Part shown: piece after piece, positions 6,039 through 11,947 of the stretch | How positions within the stretch are numbered: the stretch's first letter is position 1 | Layout of the letters: each line of letters starts with the position of its first letter | Source of the DNA: UBA1189 sp045660385 | Lineage (GTDB): Bacteria > Bacteroidota > Bacteroidia > Bacteroidales > Bacteroidaceae | Length of the DNA stretch: 11,947 nucleotides | NCBI GenBank assembly: GCA_045660385.1 | Contig: JAZRDT010000049.1 | Location: 1-11,947 of the forward strand | Direction of reading: 5' to 3' | Notes under the pieces: generated by a model | What the model was told of the DNA's origin: nothing | Databases searched by the model: none | What the model saw: the letters and a program-made list of their open reading frames with translations, nothing else | Program-made: the position numbers and the translations under genes

Positions 6039-7649
6039 ATGAGAACAAAGATATCAAAATTGCTGCTTGCCGTTGGTTGCACTGCAACGCTGATGTTGCC
6101 TACCAGCTGTATCGAGGAAACTTTCCCCACCAACGCAGCTACAGAAGATCAGATTGCTACCTCGTCAAAGGCTACCGAGGCTTTGCTTTGGGCTATGCCG
6201 GCATTCTTCAATAATCATGCTACCATCGGTAGCGATCGTCACTGGGACTGGGGTTATGGCTCTATCATGCACGTTCGTGACGTAATGACTCAAGACTTGG
6301 TTGTTGTATCTACTGGTTACGACTGGTATTCAAGCTGGGCTGAGAACTCTTACATGGGTGAGAACTACATCTATGGTCAGTTCATCTGGAACTATTATTG
6401 GAAGTTTATTCAAACAGCCAATAATATGATTACTGTGGTTGATCCTGAAAATGCTACAGACGAGCAGCTCGGTTATCTTGGTGTAGGTCACGCATTCCGT
6501 GCATTGGCTTACCTGGATATGGCTCAGATGTATGAGTTCCTTCCCAACGATGCTATCTCAGGCTTGAACGCTGCTGATAATCGTGTTGACAGCCTTACCG
6601 TACCCATCGTACGTGAGGGTATGACTGAAGAGGAGGCACGTAACAACCCCCGTGTTCCTCGTAGCGAGATGGCTGAGTTCATCCTCGAAGACTTGACCAA
6701 AGCAGAGGAGTATATCGTAAATTTGCAAGAGGCTTCAAAGGTAATTCCTCACTTGGATGCCGTATATGGACTCTTCGCACGCTGCTACATGTGGTTGGGC
6801 GACTATACCAATGCAAAGTTGTATGCTCGTAAGGCTATTGACAACTCTTCAGTACAGCCTATGTCAGAGTCTGCTTGCTTGGATCTCGTTTCTGGTTTCA
6901 ATACTTTGGATGCTTGGATGTGGGGTGCTGCCACACAGTCAGAGGATGATGTTGTAAAGACTGGTATCGTGAACTGGGCTTCTTGGATGTGTCCTGAGGC
7001 TACATTCGGCTATTCAGCTGCTGGTGCTACCTCTATGATTGACGCCAGCCTCTATGCAAAGATTAGCGATACAGACTTCCGTAAGAAGATGTTTAAGGCT
7101 CCTGCTGGTTCTGCATTGGATGGTGCCACCCAGTACATCTATCCCGCATTTGCTGACTACTACTTCCCCACTTACACATCTGTTAAGTTCCGTCCCGGTA
7201 GCGGTAACATTGATGACTACACTGTAGGTGCTTCTACTGCATTCCCCATCATGCGTGTTGAGGAGATGTACTTCATCGAGGCTGAGGCTGCTGCTCATCT
7301 GAACGATGCAGAAGGTCAGGCTTTGATCAATAGCTTCATGCAGAACTACAGAGACAAGCAGTACAACACAACAACTGTAGGTGATTCACTCATCAACGAA
7401 ATCGTACTGCAGAAGCGTATTGAGTTCTGGGGCGAAGGCTTGACATTCTACGATGTAAAGCGTTTGAACATGCCTGTTAAGCGTGGCTATCCCGGCACTA
7501 ACTTCGGTGAGGCTAAATGTTTCAACACTATCGGTCGTCCCGCATGGATGAACATCTGTATCGTTCAGACCGAGAAGAATAACAACGAAGCACTCGTGGG
7601 TTACGAAAATCCCGATCCCACAGGTTGCTATGAGCCTTGGACTGAGTAA
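6039..7649 (+). CDS. SusD/RagB-family surface lipoprotein
   Basis: The 536-residue product has a lipoprotein signal peptide with likely lipid-modified Cys24 (LPTSC|IEE). It then follows the SusD/RagB pattern: an N-terminal TPR-like helical region including AFRALAYLDMAQMYEF and AVYGLFARCYMWLGDY, and the characteristic C-terminal segment with EEMYFIEAEAAAH and LQKRIEFWGEGLTFYDVKR. SusD proteins cap the SusC barrel at the cell surface and capture the ligand. The gap of 22 bp after SusC indicates co-transcription from the promoter at 2719-2751, so it should share the on/off state of that SusC. The length is normal for the family. Confidence 0.96.
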   Translation: MRTKISKLLLAVGCTATLMLPTSCIEETFPTNAATEDQIATSSKATEALLWAMPAFFNNHATIGSDRHWDWGYGSIMHVRDVMTQDLVVVSTGYDWYSSWAENSYMGENYIYGQFIWNYYWKFIQTANNMITVVDPENATDEQLGYLGVGHAFRALAYLDMAQMYEFLPNDAISGLNAADNRVDSLTVPIVREGMTEEEARNNPRVPRSEMAEFILEDLTKAEEYIVNLQEASKVIPHLDAVYGLFARCYMWLGDYTNAKLYARKAIDNSSVQPMSESACLDLVSGFNTLDAWMWGAATQSEDDVVKTGIVNWASWMCPEATFGYSAAGATSMIDASLYAKISDTDFRKKMFKAPAGSALDGATQYIYPAFADYYFPTYTSVKFRPGSGNIDDYTVGASTAFPIMRVEEMYFIEAEAAAHLNDAEGQALINSFMQNYRDKQYNTTTVGDSLINEIVLQKRIEFWGEGLTFYDVKRLNMPVKRGYPGTNFGEAKCFNTIGRPAWMNICIVQTEKNNNEALVGYENPDPTGCYEPWTE

Positions 7650-7688
7650 TAATCCATTGTGACTGATTAAATTTAATTAGCAAAAACA

Positions 7689-7710
7689 GTCCCCTCCTTC
7701 GGGAGGGGGC
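7689..7710 (+). promoter_or_regulatory. Intercistronic hairpin with UUCG loop
   Basis: CCCCTCC (7691-7697) and GGAGGGG (7702-7708) enclose TTCG, a very stable C(UUCG)G tetraloop, with two further possible outer pairs. No T-run follows (ATTAAAAAG), so it is more likely an mRNA-stability, processing or partial attenuation element between susD and the lipoprotein gene than a full terminator. Confidence 0.7.
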
Positions 7711-7731
7711 ATTAAAAAGAAAATTAGAGAT

Positions 7732-8544
7732 ATGAAGATTTTTAATAAATTGGCTCTCGTAGCAACAATAGCCGCCGGCATTAGCTTCACTGCGTGTCAG
7801 GAGGAAATGACATACGAGGTAGGCGCTCCCGCAGCGCAAGACAGCGCAGTGGTTTATTTTGCAAGTAACCTCTCTAACGTAGTACTTCCTCTTGCAGACT
7901 CTACATTCCAGGTTGCTATCGCACGTAATGTTACTGAGGCTGCTACTTATAATTTGAATGTAACCCTTGAGGAAGGTGTGAATGGTGCTATTGTAGTTCC
8001 TTCAACTGTAACCTTTGAAGAAGGCGAGGTAGAAACTACAATCGACGTGGCTGTTACCGATATCGAATTGATGAAAGACTATAAGGTAACAATCGCTATT
8101 GATGAAGCATGGGTTAATCCTTATGCTGTAGGTGATAATATCGTTCTTTCATTCAATGTAAAGCGTGAAGACTTTGCTCCTTACGTAGAAGGTACTTATG
8201 TGGACTATTTCCTTTATGGTCCTGAGCAGCCCTATGGCATGGTAATGGAATATTCTCCTGCTACTGACGTCTATCGCATCCAGGATTGCTGGGGCATGGG
8301 TGGTGGAAACCTTACCTTCACTTGGGATGGTGCAGAGGCTGTTACTGTGCTCTCAAAGACTATTGCTACAGGTTACCTGCATCCTAGCTATGGTATGGTA
8401 TCTGCCAACTATCTGAACGACCAGTGCTATGCTGTGGTAGAAGGCAATATGGTACAACTCGTATTCATGATTAACTGGACTGTTTCAGCTGGTACATTTG
8501 GTGATTATCCCAACTTGTTTGTGTTTGAAAAGCCTGCTGAATAA
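7732..8544 (+). CDS. Small surface lipoprotein, third gene of the SusC/SusD operon
   Basis: The 270-residue product has a lipoprotein signal peptide (MKIFNKLALVATIAAGISFTAC) with likely lipidated Cys22. Residues about 35-145 look like an Ig-like or Calx-beta-like strand domain (VTFEEGEVETTIDVAVTDI, then DYKVTIAID). The C-terminal half (about 150-270) is rich in aromatic residues and glycine and is unfamiliar to me. Position after susD and the lipid anchor suggest a SusE-like role as an accessory surface binding protein, by analogy with other SusCD operons. The 82-bp gap before it contains a hairpin; a strong terminator follows it. No catalytic motif is evident. Confidence 0.85.
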   Translation: MKIFNKLALVATIAAGISFTACQEEMTYEVGAPAAQDSAVVYFASNLSNVVLPLADSTFQVAIARNVTEAATYNLNVTLEEGVNGAIVVPSTVTFEEGEVETTIDVAVTDIELMKDYKVTIAIDEAWVNPYAVGDNIVLSFNVKREDFAPYVEGTYVDYFLYGPEQPYGMVMEYSPATDVYRIQDCWGMGGGNLTFTWDGAEAVTVLSKTIATGYLHPSYGMVSANYLNDQCYAVVEGNMVQLVFMINWTVSAGTFGDYPNLFVFEKPAE

Positions 8545-8568
8545 TAACAGAAAATTAAGTTAACTATT

Positions 8569-8610
8569 CAAAATACGAGAGGCGCATCCTAAGGGTGCGC
8601 CTCTCTTTTG
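8569..8610 (+). terminator. Terminator of the SusC/SusD/lipoprotein operon
   Basis: GAGAGGCGCA (8577-8586) pairs perfectly with TGCGCCTCTC (8596-8605) around a 9-base loop and is followed by TTTT. Outer bases CAAAA (8569-8573) and TTTTG (8606-8610) can also pair, so the element could work in both directions. It starts about 25 bp after the lipoprotein stop codon. Confidence 0.9.
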
Positions 8611-8670
8611 AATTTACAAAACGAATGATAAGGTGTATCAGTACTAAAAGGTTGGGTGTATACCAATAAT

Positions 8671-8706
8671 ATAAAAGGCCTCCCTTGTGAAAAGGAGACC
8701 TTTTAT
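8671..8706 (-). terminator. Terminator of rplS
   Basis: ATAAAAGG (8671-8678) pairs with CCTTTTAT (8699-8706), and CTCC (8680-8683) with GGAG (8694-8697). Read on the minus strand, the stem is followed by TTTTATATT, 20 bp past the rplS stop. It faces the plus-strand terminator at 8569-8610, so the two convergent units are insulated. Confidence 0.85.
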
Positions 8707-8726
8707 ATTTCGTAGTTGTGAGTGGA

Positions 8727-9092
8727 TTACTTCGCGATAATAACTCGTTTTTCTTTGATACGAGCCTTCTTACCGGTAAGTGCACGGAGGTAGTACAACT
8801 TAGCACGACGAACCTTACCAACCTTGTTCACTACGATGCTGTCGATAGCCGGTGAATTGATGGGGAAGATACGCTCTACACCTACGGTTCCTGACATCTT
8901 ACGTACAGTGAAACGCTTGTTGTAGCCGTGACCTGAAATCTTGATTACTACACCGCGGTAGAGCTGTACACGCTCCTTGTTACCCTCGATGATACGATAA
9001 GCTACGGTTACAGTGTCACCAGCCTTGAAAGCGGGAACCTGACCCTCTTTACCGGTAGCAAATGCTTCTTCAGCAATTTTAATTAAATCCAT
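8727..9092 (-). CDS. rplS: 50S ribosomal protein L19
   Basis: The 121-residue product matches L19 over its whole length: the start MDLIKIAEEAF, FKAGDTVTVAYRIIEGNKER, the conserved QLYRGVVIKISG, GVERIFPINSP, and the basic end KVRRAKLYYLRALTGKKARI. L19 sits at the interface of the 30S and 50S subunits and helps shape the intersubunit bridges. The gene stands alone here with its own promoter and terminator, and the length is normal. It is a conserved chromosomal gene, which argues that the SusC switch lies in the chromosome and not on a plasmid. Confidence 0.98.
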   Translation of the reverse strand: MDLIKIAEEAFATGKEGQVPAFKAGDTVTVAYRIIEGNKERVQLYRGVVIKISGHGYNKRFTVRKMSGTVGVERIFPINSPAIDSIVVNKVGKVRRAKLYYLRALTGKKARIKEKRVIIAK

Positions 9093-9179
9093 TGGTTTTT
9101 AATAATTAAATTGTTATATCGTCCCAACGCAACATATCAAGTTACTCTTCCTATGACAGCGATTGCGCGAAAGCGGGTG

Positions 9180-9211
9180 CAAAATTAGTGCAAATCGAAC
9201 GAAAATGCAAA
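9180..9211 (-). promoter_or_regulatory. Promoter of rplS
   Basis: On the minus strand, TTTG (9211-9208) is followed after 20 bp by TAATTTTG (9187-9180), an exact match to TTTG-N19-21-TAnnTTTG. It predicts a start near 9173 and an rplS leader of about 80 bases, long for a ribosomal gene, leaving room for regulation of its own translation. Confidence 0.8.
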
Positions 9212-9262
9212 TTTATTTGTAATTTTCTGAGATGCAGCCTAATTAAAGACTGCAAAGCAGGC

Positions 9263-9294
9263 TAAAGATAGTGCAAACCGAGCGAAAAACCAAA
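9263..9294 (-). promoter_or_regulatory. Second, similar promoter module upstream of rplS
   Basis: On the minus strand, TTTG (9294-9291), a 20-bp spacer and TATCTTTA (9270-9263) resemble the rplS promoter with one change from TAnnTTTG. The two modules, 83 bp apart, also share spacer sequence (TTCGCTCGGTTTGCAC against TTCGTTCGATTTGCAC). It may be a second rplS promoter or a duplicated relic. Confidence 0.5.
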
Positions 9295-9417
9295 TTTCAA
9301 CGAGTGAAAGTAGAGAATATACTTGTATTTCTTTACTGAGCGAGGCCGAAATTCAACGAAGTTAAATTTCAACGAGTGAAAAGGAAGAAGACGAAGTCAA
9401 ACCGAGCGAATTTTTCC
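9270..9417. repeat. Cluster of short intergenic repeats between rplS and the patatin gene
   Basis: AAATTTCAACGAGTGAAA occurs exactly at 9292-9309 and 9364-9381. CAAACCGAGCGAA occurs at 9274-9286 and 9398-9410, with a variant CAAATCGAACGAA at 9191-9203. The stretch 9093-9433 has no credible gene; apart from the two promoter modules it holds only these repeats. Confidence 0.6.
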
Positions 9418-9433
9418 CTTTAACGCTCATTTC

Positions 9434-11710
9434 CTAAAAATCATATCCAAAACTGAAGTAGGCACCAAAGCGGTTGTTTATATCGTTCCAATGTGCATGC
9501 ACCGATAAGGGACCAACGGTGGTGTTATAGATGACCCCGAGTGCCGCTCCCCATGTGCCATATGTATGGAAGGTCTCTTTGAGGTGGGCGGTGCTATGGG
9601 CATAGTTGGTGGAGGCTGATAGGTAGAGGTCGGAGATGAGCTGTTGGCGTAGCTCAAGAGCCAGGACGGTGAGCTGACGCTGCACGAAGGTGTATCCTAA
9701 GAGTCCTGGAAATGGGATTTGTTGTTCGATGTAGCGTCCGGGTAGGTAGCCTCCTATGCAGTTGCCATATGCGATTGGAATGTTGTCACCAAATAGCCAG
9801 CGAAGGTGTACGGATGGCTGTAGCACAGCAGTGTTCCTTATGGGTATGGCGATGGCGCCATCGCCTTGCAGGGATATGAAATTATTGGCTTTCCTACTGT
9901 GTGTATTGATGTGGTAAGTAGCTTTCACGTTGTAGGCGTATCCGCTTGTGGGCAGATAGGATGTGTCGAACATGTCGCAGCTGAATGCTCCGTATAGCCC
10001 GATGTACTCATTTTGTTTGTTTGTATAGGTATAGGCGTTGGTGGGAAGGTTGATGGTTGTGAGGCTCAGTGCTCGGAAGTAGTCGTATTGTGCTCCGAAA
10101 CGTAGGTCGTAGATGAGCGAGGGACTCCCCGAAAGGTATATGTCGGTACTGAGAGAATGGAAGTTCAATGCATGTTCGCTTCTTTCGTAAAGGCGGTTTA
10201 CGTCTGATAACCAATACTTGATTGCTGCATTCACTTGTGGCAGTCGGCGAAAGGCGTAGGCCATGTGGCCCTTGAACCAGGGGTTGATGCTGAGTCTTGT
10301 GGTGAAACTGAACTTCGGGCCTACTAATTGCTGACGGTTGATGCCGAGGTTGAGCAGGGCCACTGCGCTTTCTTCGCTATCGAAACGCAGGCCCATCTCT
10401 ATCTGACTGGTAGGGTTGGGGGTGACATCTACATCCAAAATGTATGGCTCGTTGCCATGCAGTCGGTATTGTACCGAGGCAAAGGTGCCCAATCCGTAGA
10501 TGCTTTCCATGGCTTCGGAGAGTGCTGAGGCTGTCGTTGAGTCTCCTACGCTGATGCCCTGCTGAGCAAGCAGGATTTGCACCTCGGAGGGGGCTTCTAT
10601 TTCGGCAATGGTGAACTGGCGGTTGGGGTTCAGTAATCCGTTTGACGATATGGCTTGTGGTTGGTTGGCATATGCTGCAAGTTTCTCCTGTATCTTTTCC
10701 AGCTCCTGACGGCTTTGCATGGCACTCTGGTAACCGATGTCGATGAGCTGGGACAGATGGAGCGTGTCGAATCCCATTACGGGGAATGTGCTCACCGGAG
10801 GTCGGATGAGAATGTCGGTGCTGAGAATGTTGCGCTTACGTAGATCGGATCCCAAGGTCCCGATGAGGCGCTCAAAGATAGATGGGAAGGTTTGCAGTGA
10901 TTGGGCTGTGGTGGAGTAGGTGCTGAGGTCGACACCTATGATGATGTCGGCTCCCATAGCACGTGCAACGTCAACGGGGTAGTTATTGATTACACCGCCA
11001 TCGACCAATACTTGATTCTCTTTATAAACTGGATAGAATACGCCAGGGATTGACATGCTGGCTCGCATGGATTCGGCCAGGAAACCTTTGTCGAGCACTA
11101 CGGCCTCGCCTGTTACTAAATCGGTTGCCACGCAAGCGTAGGGGCGGGGTAATTGGCTGTAGTGGGTGGAGTCGTGATAGGCGATGGTGAGTCGGGTGAA
11201 GAGGTTGAACAGGTTTTGTCCGTCGATGAGCCCCGGGCGCGTCAGCACCTTGGGGAAGCGGCGCAGACTGTGTTTCTGCACTTTAATGCCGGCATCCCGG
11301 TAACGTGTTGTGCTTTCTGTACGTCCCTTTTTGGTGTAGGGTATGTTGATTTGGTACTGCTGCTCGGCCTTGCGCTGTGTATAGGGTTGTTTTGTGCGAG
11401 GGACGCCGTTGCTGAGGAGCATTCCCCAATCTTGTGTCATGAGTAGCGAATCCATTTCGTCGGGCGTGTAGCCAATGGCATATAGGCCTCCTACGATGGC
11501 TCCCATGCTGGTGCCAGTGACAATGTCGATGGGAATCTGCATCTCTTCGATGAGGCGTATTACTCCGATATGGGCTGCTCCACGTGCTCCGCCTCCGCTT
11601 AGTACGAGGGCTATTTTCGGGCGCTCAATGAATACCGTGTCTGATTGGGCATGGCTCCACGTGGGCGTGAATAGTGTTATTATAAATAATATAGGTATAA
11701 TCCTTTTCAT
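9434..11710 (-). CDS. Patatin-like phospholipase with POTRA-like domain and outer-membrane barrel (type Vd autotransporter-like)
   Basis: The 758-residue protein begins with a signal peptide (about 1-21, WSHA|QSD). A patatin domain follows (about 32-330) with the oxyanion motif GGGARG (39-44), nucleophile Ser68 in GTSMG, and catalytic Asp237 in VDGGVINNYP, so both residues of the Ser-Asp dyad are present and lipid acyl hydrolysis is likely. Next comes a POTRA-like segment (about 365-430, FTIAEIEAP, then SALSEAMESIYGLGTFASV), and a C-terminal surface-antigen type barrel ending in FGAYFSFGYDF. This order and length match the PlpD/FplA group, in which the barrel carries the lipase to the cell surface; in Bacteroidota such proteins are common and few are characterised. 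It stands alone between intergenic repeats, transcribed toward rplS. Whether the patatin domain ends outside or in the periplasm is not evident. Confidence 0.92.
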   Translation of the reverse strand: MKRIIPILFIITLFTPTWSHAQSDTVFIERPKIALVLSGGGARGAAHIGVIRLIEEMQIPIDIVTGTSMGAIVGGLYAIGYTPDEMDSLLMTQDWGMLLSNGVPRTKQPYTQRKAEQQYQINIPYTKKGRTESTTRYRDAGIKVQKHSLRRFPKVLTRPGLIDGQNLFNLFTRLTIAYHDSTHYSQLPRPYACVATDLVTGEAVVLDKGFLAESMRASMSIPGVFYPVYKENQVLVDGGVINNYPVDVARAMGADIIIGVDLSTYSTTAQSLQTFPSIFERLIGTLGSDLRKRNILSTDILIRPPVSTFPVMGFDTLHLSQLIDIGYQSAMQSRQELEKIQEKLAAYANQPQAISSNGLLNPNRQFTIAEIEAPSEVQILLAQQGISVGDSTTASALSEAMESIYGLGTFASVQYRLHGNEPYILDVDVTPNPTSQIEMGLRFDSEESAVALLNLGINRQQLVGPKFSFTTRLSINPWFKGHMAYAFRRLPQVNAAIKYWLSDVNRLYERSEHALNFHSLSTDIYLSGSPSLIYDLRFGAQYDYFRALSLTTINLPTNAYTYTNKQNEYIGLYGAFSCDMFDTSYLPTSGYAYNVKATYHINTHSRKANNFISLQGDGAIAIPIRNTAVLQPSVHLRWLFGDNIPIAYGNCIGGYLPGRYIEQQIPFPGLLGYTFVQRQLTVLALELRQQLISDLYLSASTNYAHSTAHLKETFHTYGTWGAALGVIYNTTVGPLSVHAHWNDINNRFGAYFSFGYDF

Positions 11711-11814
11711 TGTTGATGAGGTTAGTTCACCGATAACAAGGATTATATATTGTTTGTTTTTTGTCGTTGGAATAAAAAAGGAGATAATATAGGAGTTGTC
11801 CAGTTCCTTAGATT

Positions 11815-11929
11815 CTCCTCCTAGGTTAGGAGGAGTACCCTCGAAGAGGGGGAGGTGGTATGACTTCTGTAAGAGATACCCCCTCCGCTGCGCTCCCTAC
11901 CGGGTCCTCCGTCGTGCAGAGCACTGCAC
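11815..11929. repeat. Palindrome-rich intergenic edge
   Basis: Several hairpins follow one another: CTCCTCCT/AGGAGGAG (11815-11822 and 11828-11835), CCCTC/GAGGG (11838-11842 and 11846-11850), GGAGGTGGTAT pairing with ATACCCCCTCC about 15 bases further on with one mismatch, and GTGCAG/CTGCAC (11914-11919 and 11924-11929). They lie upstream of the patatin gene and may end a transcript entering from the right or be part of a repeat family continuing beyond the edge. No gene is seen in 11711-11947. Confidence 0.55.
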
Positions 11930-11947
11930 TCCCCTCGCTCGGCACGG

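Overview
The window looks like chromosomal DNA of a Bacteroidales bacterium (Bacteroides/Prevotella type; genus not resolved). The evidence is SusC/SusD-family outer-membrane genes, promoters of the Bacteroidota form TTTG-N20/21-TAnnTTTG, AT-rich leaders without clear Shine-Dalgarno sequences, and a Bacteroidota-style tyrosine recombinase.

The left 8.6 kb reads as a DNA-inversion switch acting on two opposed SusC-like TonB-dependent transporter genes. On the minus strand, 1-869 is the 5' part of a SusC gene without a signal peptide, promoter or beginning of its N-terminal domain; it continues beyond the left edge. On the plus strand, 2810-6016 is a complete SusC gene with promoter and signal peptide, followed by susD (6039-7649) and a small lipoprotein gene (7732-8544). 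Between them lies a minus-strand tyrosine recombinase (1431-2603) with all expected catalytic residues. The two SusC genes share a 43-bp inverted repeat (801-843 and 3013-3055, 42/43 identical) in the same reading frame. Recombination between the copies would move the only recognisable promoter and the signal-peptide codons onto the silent SusC gene and leave the plus-strand operon without a promoter. This resembles SusC/SusD phase variation known from Bacteroides fragilis, here with the crossover inside the coding sequence.

The 560-bp stretch between the recombinase and the silent SusC (870-1430) is unusually structured. It has seven copies of a TGCCAAGGGG-like motif, some in pairs two helical turns apart, a 38-bp perfect palindrome, further hairpins and a CG-alternating hairpin. 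The motif shares CTGCCAAG with the crossover repeat, so recombinase binding or transcriptional insulation is a reasonable inference.

The right part is ordinary chromosome. Two hairpin terminators (8569-8706) separate the operon from rplS (ribosomal protein L19, minus strand). Two copies of a promoter module and short repeats lie upstream of rplS. A patatin-like phospholipase with a POTRA-like segment and outer-membrane barrel (9434-11710, minus) follows, and then a palindrome-rich edge.
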